Shown here: positions 44,403 through 52,847 of the stretch, piece after piece
How positions within the stretch are numbered: position 1 is the first letter of the stretch
How the letters are laid out: every line of letters begins with the position of its first letter
NCBI GenBank assembly: GCA_017993055.1
Contig: JAGONM010000011.1
Span: 1-61,443 of the forward strand
DNA: 61,443 bases
Origin: Armatimonadota bacterium
Lineage (GTDB): Bacteria > Armatimonadota > UBA5829 > DTJY01
Reading direction: 5' to 3'
Made by a program: the position numbers and the translations under genes
The notes under the pieces: generated by a model
The model's database searches: none
What the model was told of the DNA's origin: nothing
Seen by the model: only the letters and a program-made list of their open reading frames with translations

Positions 44403-44870
44403 CTAACCGATGCTCTTCATCAGGTTCGCCATCTCGATGGCGGTCTCGGCCGCATCGAATCCCTTGTTGCCGACCTTCGTGCCGGCGCGCTCGATCGCCT
44501 GCTCGATCGTGTCCGTCGTGATCACGCCGTAGACGCACGGCACCTCGGACTGCAGGCCGGTCTGCGCGATGCCCTTGGTGACCTCGGCCGCGAGGTACTC
44601 GAAGTGCGGAGTCGCCCCGCGGATCAGCGCCCCCAGGCAGATCACCGCATCGTACTTGCCCGACTTCGCCATCTTCTGGGTCACCACCGGAATCTCGAAC
44701 GTCCCCGGCACCCATGCGACGCTGATGTCCTTGTCGGCGGCTCCGTGCCGCAGGAGCGCATCCATCGCCCCCTCCAGCAACTTACCTGTGATGAACTCGT
44801 TGAATCGGCTTACGACGATGCCGAACTTCAGTCCGTCAGCAGTCAGCTTTCCCTCGAATGTCTTTGCCAT
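44403..44870 (-). CDS. ribH: 6,7-dimethyl-8-ribityllumazine synthase
   Basis: 155-residue cytoplasmic enzyme that condenses 5-amino-6-ribitylaminouracil with dihydroxybutanone phosphate, the step before riboflavin synthase. Family motifs: [53 protein letters not shown] and [20 protein letters not shown]. Length is typical. It is the last rib gene; the gap to ribBA holds a heptamer repeat. Confidence 0.97.
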   Translation of the reverse strand: MAKTFEGKLTADGLKFGIVVSRFNEFITGKLLEGAMDALLRHGAADKDISVAWVPGTFEIPVVTQKMAKSGKYDAVICLGALIRGATPHFEYLAAEVTKGIAQTGLQSEVPCVYGVITTDTIEQAIERAGTKVGNKGFDAAETAIEMANLMKSIG

Positions 44871-44888
44871 CTCTACCCCCTTGGGGAA

Positions 44889-44937
44889 ATTCGAAACCCG
44901 AAGCCCGAAATGCCCTCTCGAATGTCGAATCTCGAGT
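44889..44937. repeat. seven heptamer repeats (CTCGAAT/CCCGAA type) between ribBA and ribH
   Basis: Seven successive 7-base units run without gaps: ATTCGAA, ACCCGAA, GCCCGAA, ATGCCCT, CTCGAAT, GTCGAAT, CTCGAGT. The fourth is degenerate. The array occupies most of the 74-base gap between the two genes. Confidence 0.7.
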
Positions 44938-44944
44938 TTCGTAC

Positions 44945-46144
44945 TTACGTGTCCAGCATGTGTCCCATCTTGTCCTGTTTCGTCTCGAGGTACCGTTGAT
45001 TGACGCGGTTTGGCTCGATGACGAGCGGTACTCGCTCGACGATCTCCAGATCGTAGCCTTCCAGTCCCGCGAGCTTAGCAGGATTATTGGTCATGTAGCG
45101 TATCTTCTTGACGCCGAGGTCGAGCAGTACCTGCGCGCCGATCCCGTAGTCACGCAGGTCGGCCGGGTATCCGAGTCGCTCGTTGGCCTCCACGGTGTCA
45201 AATCCCTGGTCCTGAAGCTCGTAGGCCCTCAGCTTCTCCACGAGGCCTATTCCGCGCCCTTCCTGGTAGATGTATACGAGCACGCCCCGGCCTTCCTCGG
45301 CGATCCTCTGCATCGCCCCCTCGAGTTGATCCCCGCATTCGCACCTCATGGAGTGAAGCACGTCGCCCGTAAGGCAGCTCGAATGTATGCGCACCAGCAC
45401 CGGCTCGCCGTCCGACACGTCGCCCATCACCAGTGCTATGTACGGGTTTTCCTCGATCGGCGTTTCATAGGCGTGGAGCCTGAACTCGCCGTACCGCGTC
45501 GGCAGATGAGTCGTCACCGCGCGGGTGATCAACTTTTCGGTCCGCCGCCGGTACTTGATCAGGTCTGCGATGGTGGCGATCTTTAGCCCGAACTCCTCCG
45601 CGAGACTCTGCAGTTCGGGGAGGCGCGCCATCGTCCCGTCCTCGCTCATGATCTCGCACAACACGCCGGCCGGGTATAGCCCCGCAAGCCGTGCGAAGTC
45701 CACCACGGCCTCCGTGTGGCCGGAACGCTTCAGCACTCCGCCGTCCTTGGCCACGAGCGGGAAGATGTGCCCCGGCCGGGCGAGGTCCGATGGTTTCGTC
45801 GCGGGGTCAATGGCGACCTTGATGGTGTGCGCGCGGTCGTACGCTGAGATGCCCGTCGTCGTGCCGTGTACGGCGTCAATCGTGACGGTAAACGGCGTTC
45901 CCAGGAGGGCCGTGTTGTGGCCGACCATCATCGAGAGATTCAACTCCTCGGCGCGCTTCCTGGTCATCGGCAGGCATATCATCCCCCGTCCGTGCTTCGC
46001 CATGAAGTTGATCGCGTCAGGCGTGATGTGCTCCGCCGCCATGATGAAGTCGCCCTCGTTCTCGCGGTCTTCATCATCTACGACTACGAGAATCTTGCCC
46101 TCTCGTATCTCCTGTATCGCCTCTTCGATCGAACAGAACGCCAA
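44945..46144 (-). CDS. ribBA: bifunctional DHBP synthase/GTP cyclohydrolase II
   Basis: 399-residue enzyme with both entry activities of riboflavin synthesis. The RibB half (residues 1-200) has [20 protein letters not shown] and [20 protein letters not shown]. The RibA half (205-399) has [20 protein letters not shown] (zinc cysteines), [20 protein letters not shown] and [20 protein letters not shown]. The start is TTG 46144 with AGGAG six bases upstream. A family-A nonamer array directly precedes that ribosome-binding site. Confidence 0.97.
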   Translation of the reverse strand: MAFCSIEEAIQEIREGKILVVVDDEDRENEGDFIMAAEHITPDAINFMAKHGRGMICLPMTRKRAEELNLSMMVGHNTALLGTPFTVTIDAVHGTTTGISAYDRAHTIKVAIDPATKPSDLARPGHIFPLVAKDGGVLKRSGHTEAVVDFARLAGLYPAGVLCEIMSEDGTMARLPELQSLAEEFGLKIATIADLIKYRRRTEKLITRAVTTHLPTRYGEFRLHAYETPIEENPYIALVMGDVSDGEPVLVRIHSSCLTGDVLHSMRCECGDQLEGAMQRIAEEGRGVLVYIYQEGRGIGLVEKLRAYELQDQGFDTVEANERLGYPADLRDYGIGAQVLLDLGVKKIRYMTNNPAKLAGLEGYDLEIVERVPLVIEPNRVNQRYLETKQDKMGHMLDT

Positions 46145-46159
46145 TTCTCGCTCCTGCCA

Positions 46160-46200
46160 GGTCCCATTGGTCCCATGTGTCCTATAGGACCTATGCGTCC
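46160..46200. repeat. 9-bp tandem repeat, family A, between ribE and ribBA
   Basis: Nonamers GGTCCCATT, GGTCCCATG, TGTCCTATA and GGACCTATG run through the junction; the TAG stop codon of ribE lies inside the array. Confidence 0.75.
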
Positions 46201-46835
46201 AGAAACCCGCCCTCTTCCAGCAAGCCCATCAGCCGGTCGTCGGAGTCGGGTTTCCCCACAAACTTCAGTACATACTTGCCTATTATATCAGTTTCCAGGT
46301 TGACTCTGCCACCCACGGACCTGTCCCCGAGGGTCGTCGCCTCGAGCGTGTGTGGGATCACCGCCGTCGTGAACCAGTCGCGCCCGAGGTCTGCGACCGT
46401 CAGGCTGATCCCGTCAACCGCGATCGAGCCCTTCTCCACGACGAACCGCATGACCTCCGCCGGCGCCTCGAACCGGAAGATCATCTCCCCGCCCGACCCT
46501 CGTACCTCACGGACGATGCCTACCCCGTCCACGTGGCCGAGCACCATGTGCCCGCCCATGCGCGCGCCCGCCCGAAGTGCCCGCTCCAGGTTCACTGCTT
46601 GACCGGGATTCAAGTCGCCCAGGGTGCTCCGCTCTACCGTTTCCCGCACGACGTCGAACTCGATCTGCCTGCCCTTGATCGAAACAGCGGTGAGGCAGAC
46701 GCCGTTGACCGCGACGCTGTCGCCGATCGCCGTGCCCTCCGCGACCGCGTGAGCCTCGATCGTGAGCCTGAGTCCGCTCGAACTCGGCTGCGTCCGCAAG
46801 ATCTTGCCTTTCTCTTCAACTAAGCCCGTGAACAT
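46191..46835 (-). CDS. ribE: riboflavin synthase, alpha subunit
   Basis: 214-residue enzyme that dismutates two lumazine molecules to riboflavin. The two tandem lumazine-binding barrels are visible: MFTGLVEEKGKILRT with AIGDSVAVNGVCLTAVSI, then MGGHMVLGHVDGVGIVREV with KGSIAVDGISLTVADLGRDW. Length is typical. The last codons and stop fall in a nonamer repeat. Its partner RibH is encoded two genes downstream. Confidence 0.96.
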   Translation of the reverse strand: MFTGLVEEKGKILRTQPSSSGLRLTIEAHAVAEGTAIGDSVAVNGVCLTAVSIKGRQIEFDVVRETVERSTLGDLNPGQAVNLERALRAGARMGGHMVLGHVDGVGIVREVRGSGGEMIFRFEAPAEVMRFVVEKGSIAVDGISLTVADLGRDWFTTAVIPHTLEATTLGDRSVGGRVNLETDIIGKYVLKFVGKPDSDDRLMGLLEEGGFLDA

Positions 46836-46847
46836 ATCTCTGATCCC

Positions 46848-46866
46848 CGTCTGACACGTCGGAAAC
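46848..46866. repeat. 9-bp repeat, family B, between ribD and ribE
   Basis: CCGTCTGACACGTCGGAAAC contains two units of the GTCNGACN nonamer just upstream of the ribE start. Confidence 0.45.
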
Positions 46867-46879
46867 GCCCACTTGGTTG

Positions 46880-47983
46880 TCAGAAGTTGAACTCCAACGC
46901 AACGTCATGCCCAAATCGTCGGACCCGCGGCTTTGAGGTGGAGTACGCATCGGCCATCAGCTCGACGCCCTCTCCTTCTACCGGCGACTTCGCGTCCCGG
47001 CCGCCCGCGATCTTCGGCGCGATGAAGATCAGCCCTCGGTCAACGAGCCCCGCCGCGATCATCGAGGCGGCAAGCTCCCCGCCGCCCTCCAGCAGGAGGG
47101 TGTGGATCCCCATCTTGCCGAGTTCGACGAGCAGGCAGCGCAGGTCGATTCGGCCATCGTTATCCTGAATACCCAGAATCCGCACGCCCGCACTCCGCAG
47201 CTTGCCCAGATTCGCCTCCGGAGCGCCCTGCTTCGTCACGATGATGGTCGGCGCCTCGCCGCTCAGCACCTTCGCATCGGCGGGCACTCGCCCCTCGCTG
47301 TCTACCACTATCCTTATCGGCTGATTCTTGATATTCTTGGCGTTCTTGGCGTCTTGGCGGTTCCCGATCCGGGCCGTGAGCGATGGATTGTCGGCCAGCA
47401 CCGTCCCGATGCCGACCATGATCGCGTCCGACTGAGCGCGCAGCCGGTGGACGTATCGTCTCGATGCCTCGCCGCTCACCCAGCCTGAGTCGCCGGTTCG
47501 CGTGGCGATCTTGCCGTCCAGCGTCATCGCCGCCTTCCAGAGCACGAACGGCCGCCCGCAGGTCACGCGTTTGACGAATCCGCGGTTCAGTTCCCGTGCC
47601 TCGGACTCGAGCAGCCCGATCTCGACCTCGATCCCCGCCGCTCGAAGCGCCTCGATCCCCTTGCCGGCGACCAGTGGATTCGGATCCACCATCGCGGCGT
47701 AGACCTTCCGAATCCCGGCCTTGATGATGGCATCCGTGCACGGCCCGGTCTTCCCATGATGGCAGCACGGCTCCAGGTTGACGTAGAGATCGGCACCGTG
47801 CGCCAGGTCGCCCGCCGCGAGTAGCGCGAAAACCTCCGCGTGCGGCTCTCCGGCCCTTGGGTGATATCCCTCGCCGACAACTCGCCCCTCTCTTGCGACC
47901 ACAGCCCCGACCATAGGGTTGGGGCTGGTTCGTCCACGCCGCGCGAGCCTCAGAGATCGTTTCATGAACCGGCTATCCGTCAT
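46880..47983 (-). CDS. ribD: bifunctional pyrimidine deaminase/reductase RibD with nonamer insert
   Basis: 367-residue riboflavin enzyme: N-terminal deaminase with HAEVFALLAAG and NLEPCCHHGKTGPCTDAII (zinc ligands), C-terminal reductase with ATRTGDSGWVSGEASRRYVH and LLLEGGGELAASMIAAGLVD. Around residues 215-228 the segment NRQDAKNAKNIKNQ is encoded by a 9-bp tandem repeat and is probably a surface-loop insertion. ATG 47983 overlaps the upstream membrane-protein stop as ATGA, which supports this start despite no Shine-Dalgarno. No FMN riboswitch precedes the rib genes. Confidence 0.96.
   Translation of the reverse strand: MTDSRFMKRSLRLARRGRTSPNPMVGAVVAREGRVVGEGYHPRAGEPHAEVFALLAAGDLAHGADLYVNLEPCCHHGKTGPCTDAIIKAGIRKVYAAMVDPNPLVAGKGIEALRAAGIEVEIGLLESEARELNRGFVKRVTCGRPFVLWKAAMTLDGKIATRTGDSGWVSGEASRRYVHRLRAQSDAIMVGIGTVLADNPSLTARIGNRQDAKNAKNIKNQPIRIVVDSEGRVPADAKVLSGEAPTIIVTKQGAPEANLGKLRSAGVRILGIQDNDGRIDLRCLLVELGKMGIHTLLLEGGGELAASMIAAGLVDRGLIFIAPKIAGGRDAKSPVEGEGVELMADAYSTSKPRVRRFGHDVALEFNF
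47324..47363. repeat. 9-bp tandem repeat, family C (TTCTTGGCG), inside ribD
   Basis: Plus-strand units ATTCTTGAT, ATTCTTGGC, GTTCTTGGC and GTCTTGGCG. Read on the coding strand they give a Lys/Asn-rich triplet repeat within the RibD reductase domain. Confidence 0.75.
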
Positions 47984-48357
47984 CTGTGGGCGTCCGCGTC
48001 CATCGGAGATTCGTGATCCCTCAGTTCCTCGCAGTTCTGCTTCCTCTCCGCGCCGAAGCGAAGCACGACCTGCTTCAGGTCCGCCATCGCCATCAGCACC
48101 ACCGCCACCGCGAGCGAGAAGCACGCGAACCACCATCCGACCGCCGCCAGCGGGTGATACGTACGGGCCGGACCGTCGCCGACCAGGATCATCGCGAGTA
48201 TCAGAAGGATGAAGAGGCCGGACAGCAGGCGCAGGGCTTTCTGCCTGCGGTTGACGAGCCGCTCGCCGGTGATCCAGCCGCGAATCTCCATGAAGATCAG
48301 CACGACCACCAGCGCCATCCCGAATGCGAACACAGTCTGCAGGATCGGCGAACCCAT
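47980..48357 (-). CDS. small membrane protein of unknown function
   Basis: 125-residue protein with three hydrophobic segments (around residues 5-22, 38-60 and 70-95: LQTVFAFGMALVVVLIFMEI, LLSGLFILLILAMILVGDG, WWFACFSLAVAVVLMAMADL). No family was recognised. Its last twelve codons (DHESPMDADAHR) are encoded by a degenerate repeat of about 10 bases that also supplies the ribD start, so the tail may be recently acquired. It lies five bases after rpe and overlaps ribD by four bases (ATGA). Confidence 0.65.
   Translation of the reverse strand: MGSPILQTVFAFGMALVVVLIFMEIRGWITGERLVNRRQKALRLLSGLFILLILAMILVGDGPARTYHPLAAVGWWFACFSLAVAVVLMAMADLKQVVLRFGAERKQNCEELRDHESPMDADAHR
47981..48018. repeat. CATCTGTGGGCGTCCGCGTC-type repeat at the ribD start
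   Basis: Degenerate run of period about 10 related to that at 14875-14903. It encodes the C-terminal tail of the membrane protein, its stop codon and the ATG of ribD. Confidence 0.5.
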
Positions 48358-48361
48358 TGCA

Positions 48362-49012
48362 TCACCCCGCGCAAGCGGCCCTGAGGGACTCGATCGCACT
48401 CTTGAGGCCGCCTACGTTATCGAAGACGAACGATCCTGCGACGAGCACGTTCGCTCCGGCGGCGACTATCCGCGCGCACGTGTCGAGGTTCACTCCGCCG
48501 TCAACGTAGATGTCGAGTTCGGGCGCCATCTTCCTCGCTTCTGCGATCTTGGCGTACATCGCCGGGATGAACTCCTGCCCGCCGAACCCCGGGTTCACCG
48601 TCATGATGAGCAGCAGGTCAATGTCCTCGATCACGTTCTCTATCGTGCAGAGCGGCGTGGCCGGGTTCAACGAGACCCCCGCAAGCGCGCCGGTCTCCTT
48701 GATCTGCTGGATCGTTCGGTGAATATGCGGGCACGTCTCGACGTGAACGGTGATCGAGTCGCATCCGGCCTTGACGAAATCCTCGAGGATCTCCTCCGGG
48801 CGCTCGATCATCAGGTGGCCGTCGAATCGCAGGTCGGTCTTGTCCCTGATGCTGTGGACCACAAGCGGCCCGAATGTGATGTTCGGAACGAACCGGCCGT
48901 CCATCACGTCGAGGTGCAGGCAGTCCGCACCGGCATCTGCCGCCGCGCGCACATCGCGTTCCAGATTGGCAAAATCGGCCGACAGGAGCGACGGAGCGAT
49001 CTTCGACTTCAT
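48362..49012 (-). CDS. rpe: ribulose-phosphate 3-epimerase
   Basis: 216-residue TIM-barrel enzyme of the pentose phosphate pathway that interconverts ribulose 5-phosphate and xylulose 5-phosphate; ribulose 5-phosphate is also the RibB substrate made use of downstream. Motifs: KIAPSLLSADFANLERDV, LHLDVMDGRFVPNITFGP, LLIMTVNPGFGGQEFIP and IYVDGGVNLDTC. It overlaps the kinase gene by four bases (ATGA). The kinase-rpe pairing is also seen in Firmicutes. Confidence 0.97.
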   Translation of the reverse strand: MKSKIAPSLLSADFANLERDVRAAADAGADCLHLDVMDGRFVPNITFGPLVVHSIRDKTDLRFDGHLMIERPEEILEDFVKAGCDSITVHVETCPHIHRTIQQIKETGALAGVSLNPATPLCTIENVIEDIDLLLIMTVNPGFGGQEFIPAMYAKIAEARKMAPELDIYVDGGVNLDTCARIVAAGANVLVAGSFVFDNVGGLKSAIESLRAACAG

Positions 49013-50712
49013 TTCTTCAGCTCCTTGATAAGCTTGTCGTCTATGTAGATGCGGATCGAGACCTTCTTCCCGATGCCGGGAACGGTCTGTTCGATGACGT
49101 CGCCGGGATGCGCGATCTCCGAGTAGACCACGTTCTCCCCGTAATCGTCCACGACCGTGATCTGGATCATCTGGTTCTCTCGCCCGGAAGGGACTTGGAA
49201 AGCCACGTCGAAGTAACGCGGCTTTGCCGGAATCTCCGTGCTTCCGCCCGACGATGTGTCCTCGGACAGCGAGAAATCCTCTTCCGTTGGTTTGGGTCCG
49301 AGGCTTATCACCAGATCAACCGGATCGTTCCGCATGAGTCGCGTGCCCGGCTCGGATGACTGCTTGATGACGTTGCCGGCCTCGACGGAGTCGCTGTATT
49401 CCTGCGTGACGTTGCCCGCCGTAAGGTTCGCGTCCATCAGGCGCTTCCTCGCGGTCTCCTCGGGCAGGGTGGTCAGCCTCGGCACGCGCGCGTACTTCGA
49501 TCCCCTGCTGACCCATACGTCAACCGTCTTGCCGGCTTTAATCGTTCGCCCTGGTGCCGGGTTCGAGAAGTAGACGAAGCCCTCCGCGTACTTCTCGTTG
49601 AACTCTTCGGCCTTTACTAACAGCCTGACCTTGCTCTCGGCCGCCATCTGCCGGGCCGTCGTTATGTCCTTGCCGACGATCTCCGGAACCTGTGTCTCCC
49701 CCGGGTTCATCCACACGAATGCTATCACTGCGGCGGCTATGACCCCTATGATCGTCACAGTGATGGCGAGCGTCCTGAGAATCATCGAGAGCACCGCCGG
49801 CTCGGAATCGTCCATCTCCGGGTCGTCCTCGAGAATCGGTTCGAGCATCCTGGTCTTCGTCGGAGGCGACCACGTCGTAGTGCCGGGCAGGTCGAGGCCC
49901 TCGCGGACCGATCTCAGATCGTTGAGCATCGCCTTGGCAGATCGAAACCTGCCTCCCGGTTCTTTCTGCAGGGCGCGGGTGATCAGGGCCTCGAATGCCT
50001 TCGGGACTCCGGGGTTGCCCGCCCTGATGGAGGGTATCGGGTCCCTGCCGTGCTTTATCGCGATTGCGATCGGGGTGTCCGCATCGTACGGCACGTTCCC
50101 GGTCAGCAGTTCGTACATGATGATCCCGAGAGAGTATAGGTCCGACTGCGCCGTCGCGGCGACCCCCTCGGCGACCTCCGGGGCCATGTAGTGTACCGAT
50201 CTCATCATCGCCGTCGTGCGGACGGATTGGGAGGCGCTGACGGCGCTGCCGACCCAGAAGTCCGTCAGCTTGACATAGCCTTCCGGTGTGACGATGATGT
50301 TTCGCGGTCTCAGATCGCCGTGGACGAAACCCCGTCTGTGCGCGAAATCGAGCGCGTCGCAGATGGCGATGCCGAAGTCAACTGCGGTTGCGAGGGTGAA
50401 CGGGGCGCTTCGATGGATTCGCTCCTTGAGGTCTACGCCCTCGACGTATTCCGTGACGACGAAGTACGAGCCGTCCTCCTCGCCGCAATCGTAGACCGCC
50501 GCAATGCCGGGGTGGGAGAGGCCGACCATCGCCTGCGCCTCGACCAGCATCCGTTCCGCGAACATGCGGTTGGAGGCATGCTGGGCAAGAAGTGCTTTGA
50601 CGGCTACCGTTCGGCTGTCAATCTTGTCGTCGGCCCTGTAGACCGTGAAAAGGCTGCCGTCCCCGATCTTTTCTTGAACCTCATAGCGGTGCTTGAGCAC
50701 AGTGCCTGTCAA
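49009..50712 (-). CDS. PASTA-domain Ser/Thr protein kinase with atypical catalytic motifs
   Basis: 567-residue membrane kinase of the PknB/PrkC type. The cytoplasmic kinase domain (1-275) is followed by a transmembrane helix near 310-335 and two extracellular PASTA repeats (about 341-404 and 405-473), then a beta-rich tail. VAVK Lys39 and Glu58 are present. The catalytic loop is H131-G-D133-L-R-P-R-N138, and the metal-binding motif is D151-F-W153 instead of DFG. The glycine loop is GDGSLFTVY, lacking its third Gly. PASTA repeats usually sense peptidoglycan. The gene overlaps rpe by four bases. Confidence 0.9.
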   Translation of the reverse strand: MTGTVLKHRYEVQEKIGDGSLFTVYRADDKIDSRTVAVKALLAQHASNRMFAERMLVEAQAMVGLSHPGIAAVYDCGEEDGSYFVVTEYVEGVDLKERIHRSAPFTLATAVDFGIAICDALDFAHRRGFVHGDLRPRNIIVTPEGYVKLTDFWVGSAVSASQSVRTTAMMRSVHYMAPEVAEGVAATAQSDLYSLGIIMYELLTGNVPYDADTPIAIAIKHGRDPIPSIRAGNPGVPKAFEALITRALQKEPGGRFRSAKAMLNDLRSVREGLDLPGTTTWSPPTKTRMLEPILEDDPEMDDSEPAVLSMILRTLAITVTIIGVIAAAVIAFVWMNPGETQVPEIVGKDITTARQMAAESKVRLLVKAEEFNEKYAEGFVYFSNPAPGRTIKAGKTVDVWVSRGSKYARVPRLTTLPEETARKRLMDANLTAGNVTQEYSDSVEAGNVIKQSSEPGTRLMRNDPVDLVISLGPKPTEEDFSLSEDTSSGGSTEIPAKPRYFDVAFQVPSGRENQMIQITVVDDYGENVVYSEIAHPGDVIEQTVPGIGKKVSIRIYIDDKLIKELKK

Positions 50713-50718
50713 AGACCC

Positions 50719-50958
50719 CTACTCCTGTGCCTGGTTCGTACTCGTACCCCTGCTCGTACTCGTACTCGGCTTTCTTCTTCCGAGGCGACTCACCATCCGC
50801 CCGCAGGACAGCCCCGCGAGGATGATGAGCATCGCCCAGTATGTATACGTGAGATCCAGGCTCCTGGTGCCGAAGTACCTGTCCAGGAACTGCACGGCCA
50901 CGATCACGAGCCAGACCGACCCCACGATTTCGCTTGCCAGTTCACCCAGTTTGCGCAT
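50719..50958 (-). CDS. small two-helix membrane protein
   Basis: 79-residue protein with two hydrophobic segments (EIVGSVWLVIVAVQFLDRYF and TYWAMLIILAGLSCGRMVSR). The FLDRYFGT motif between them is reminiscent of AtpZ-type ATP synthase accessory proteins, but no atp gene is nearby, so the likeness is weak. The C-terminal tail STSTSRGTSTNQAQE is encoded by a TCGTAC hexamer run (50721-50768). It ends six bases before the kinase start. Start ATG 50958 lacks a strong Shine-Dalgarno. Confidence 0.55.
   Translation of the reverse strand: MRKLGELASEIVGSVWLVIVAVQFLDRYFGTRSLDLTYTYWAMLIILAGLSCGRMVSRLGRRKPSTSTSRGTSTNQAQE
50721..50768. repeat. TCGTAC hexamer-type repeat
   Basis: Interrupted TCGTAC units around 50736-50767 encode the Ser/Thr-rich tail of the small membrane protein. 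A similar short run is at 52094-52112 upstream of aroB. Confidence 0.45.
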
Positions 50959-50972
50959 GTTTGGTACTCGTT

Positions 50973-50991
50973 CCGGGTCAGACCGGTCAGA
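50973..50991. repeat. 9-bp repeat, family B, at the aroB stop
   Basis: GGGTCAGACCGGTCAGACT holds two GGTCAGACN units; the aroB TGA stop codon (50989-50987) is part of it. Confidence 0.5.
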
Positions 50992-52090
50992 CTTGCAGCT
51001 TCACCTGCATCCCCAGCGCCCGCACAATCACCGCGGGCGTCACATCGTCCGAGACGAACGCCGAGCCGATCTCTTTTGCGAGCACGAACCGCAGCTTCCC
51101 GTGCGCTATCTTCTTGTCGAGCTTCATCGCCTCGACGACAGCTTCCGGAGTAACATTGGTGGGGGGCCTGTACGGCAGTCTCGCCCGGACCAGCAGGTCC
51201 GCGATCCGCAGGGCGAGCGACTGATCCGCTATCCCTATCTGATGCGATATCAGCGCCGCCGTTACCATCCCGATCGCCACCGCCTCGCCGTGGAGCAACG
51301 TCTTGTACCCCGTGAGCGACTCGATCGCATGGCCGACTGTGTGCCCGTAGTTCAGGACCGCGCGAAGGCCTGACTCCCGCTCATCGCGCGTGACGACCGA
51401 CGCTTTGAGTTCGACAGACCGCCGGACTACGTGCGCCAGCGGCCCTTCTTCGAGGCGCATCACGGCGGGCAGGTTTCGCTCCAGATAAGCGTAATACTCG
51501 CCGTCGAGGATTATACCATGTTTGATGACCTCGGCCAAACCCGAGCCGAACTGCACCTTGGGAAGCGTCCGAAGCGTTCCGGTGTCAGCAAGCACGATCT
51601 TGGGCTGGTAGAACGCGCCGACGAGGTTCTTGCCCCTCGGAAGGTCCACGCCGACCTTCCCGCCGACGCTCGCATCTACCTGGGCGAGGAGCGAGGTCGG
51701 CATCTGCACGAAGTCCACGCCGCGCAGGTACGTCGCCGCGACGAAGCCGGCCAAGTCGCCGACCACCCCGCCGCCTAGCCCGATCACCATGCCGGTCCGG
51801 TCAATGCGGTGGTCGAGCATCTTCTCGTAGACGCCTCGCACGGTATTCAGTGTCTTGTACCGCTCGCCTGCCGGGACGGTGATGACGTGCGCGGTGATGC
51901 CTGACTCTTCCAGGCTCTTCACGACGCGCGCGGCATAGAGCTTCCCGATCCGGGGATTGGTCACGATCGCAGCCGCTCGCGCCTTCGTCACCCCGGCGAT
52001 CAGCTCGCCGGATGCCTCCAGCACCCCCGCGCCGACGTGCACGTCGTAACTCCGCTCACCAAGCCCAACTCGAACAACGCTCGTGCTCAT
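50987..52090 (-). CDS. aroB: 3-dehydroquinate synthase
   Basis: 367-residue NAD- and zinc-dependent enzyme, second step of the shikimate pathway. Motifs: GLGGGVVGDLAGFVAATYLR, FVQMPTSLLAQVDASVGGK, VGVDLPRGKNLVGAFYQP, AEVIKHGIILD (metal Glu region), and LNYGHTVGHAIE (zinc His region). Length is standard. It is separated from aroA and aroC by paaK, an ACT gene and an unknown gene but keeps their direction. Confidence 0.97.
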   Translation of the reverse strand: MSTSVVRVGLGERSYDVHVGAGVLEASGELIAGVTKARAAAIVTNPRIGKLYAARVVKSLEESGITAHVITVPAGERYKTLNTVRGVYEKMLDHRIDRTGMVIGLGGGVVGDLAGFVAATYLRGVDFVQMPTSLLAQVDASVGGKVGVDLPRGKNLVGAFYQPKIVLADTGTLRTLPKVQFGSGLAEVIKHGIILDGEYYAYLERNLPAVMRLEEGPLAHVVRRSVELKASVVTRDERESGLRAVLNYGHTVGHAIESLTGYKTLLHGEAVAIGMVTAALISHQIGIADQSLALRIADLLVRARLPYRPPTNVTPEAVVEAMKLDKKIAHGKLRFVLAKEIGSAFVSDDVTPAVIVRALGMQVKLQV

Positions 52091-52161
52091 ACCAGTACTC
52101 CTGATCGTACTCGAAAGCCGACATAAGAGCCTGCTCCACGGCTGGCGTCTAGCATGCCTCT

Positions 52162-52701
52162 CTACCCGTGATTCTCCAAATAGTCATCCACTGCCGCTGA
52201 GATCTCTGCCACCACGGGCTGCAACTCCTCGCGCAGTCTCTCAACCGTCATCCTGCCAATCTCGATCTTCTTGCTGCCAACGCCGTTCCACGCGCCCCCC
52301 AGTGCCAGCAGGTCCGCGTAGTAACGCCTCATGTGTGCTTGCAGATTCCGTCTTCGTTGCTGATAGCGCTCTATGAGGCCTGGGGAATAGTGGCCCCCGG
52401 CCTGAGCCTGGGTCTCATACGGGTCTATCTCCCAATGCAGGTACACCCGAAAGGTGGCTGTCCTTCCCGGGACCGCTCGCTGAAACTGGGGCTCGATGTG
52501 TATGAAGGTCGGCAAGTCACCCCCGTTCGATGGGAAATGCCATGCAGCCTTTGACATGGCGCATGCGTAGAAGTGGCGCCCTGGTGGATTCCAGTCGATG
52601 AAGTACTCAATCTCCAAGTCGTCTGGTAAGGTTAGCGCTCGCAGTACGCTCTGGAACACCTCATATCCGGCGTCCGAGTCCAACACGTCCTGCACACACA
52701 T
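52162..52701 (-). CDS. hypothetical protein, possible recent insertion in the aro cluster
   Basis: 179-residue predicted soluble protein of no recognised family. Readable features are PPGRHFYACAMSKAAWHFPS, a strand-rich centre (RTATFRVYLHWEIDPYETQA) and a helical Arg-rich stretch (RYQQRRRNLQAHMRRYYADL). ATG 52701 lies eleven bases after GAGGAGG. A second ATG at that site opens another frame that fits the Shine-Dalgarno less well. Base composition appears less G+C-rich than its neighbours. Upstream codons (ILRALGVNRNEYIRDKH) in another frame could be a remnant, so a truncated or frameshifted gene is possible. Confidence 0.5.
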   Translation of the reverse strand: MCVQDVLDSDAGYEVFQSVLRALTLPDDLEIEYFIDWNPPGRHFYACAMSKAAWHFPSNGGDLPTFIHIEPQFQRAVPGRTATFRVYLHWEIDPYETQAQAGGHYSPGLIERYQQRRRNLQAHMRRYYADLLALGGAWNGVGSKKIEIGRMTVERLREELQPVVAEISAAVDDYLENHG

Positions 52702-52847
52702 GTCCGCATTGACCTCCTCGTCTGATGCTTATCCCTGATGTACTCATTCCTGTTCACCCCAAGTGCTCTCAGAATGTTCTCGTCCACGCCTGAATCCCTC
52801 ACGCCGTCATTGAGAAAATGGAGTGGCAGAACCCCCCACCACTCCAT

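Noticed and set aside
46100-48100. FMN riboswitch controlling the rib genes
   Set aside because: I looked for the conserved RFN-element core upstream of ribD, ribE and ribBA and saw only short gaps filled by repeats.
47984-48136. N-terminal extension of RibD upstream of 47983
   Set aside because: The extra residues are antisense-like low-complexity sequence overlapping the membrane-protein gene; the ATGA junction gives a better start.
50719-50958. AtpZ ATP-synthase accessory protein
   Set aside because: Only the two-helix layout and FLDRYFGT are reminiscent; no atp genes are in the window, so it is left as an unknown small membrane protein.
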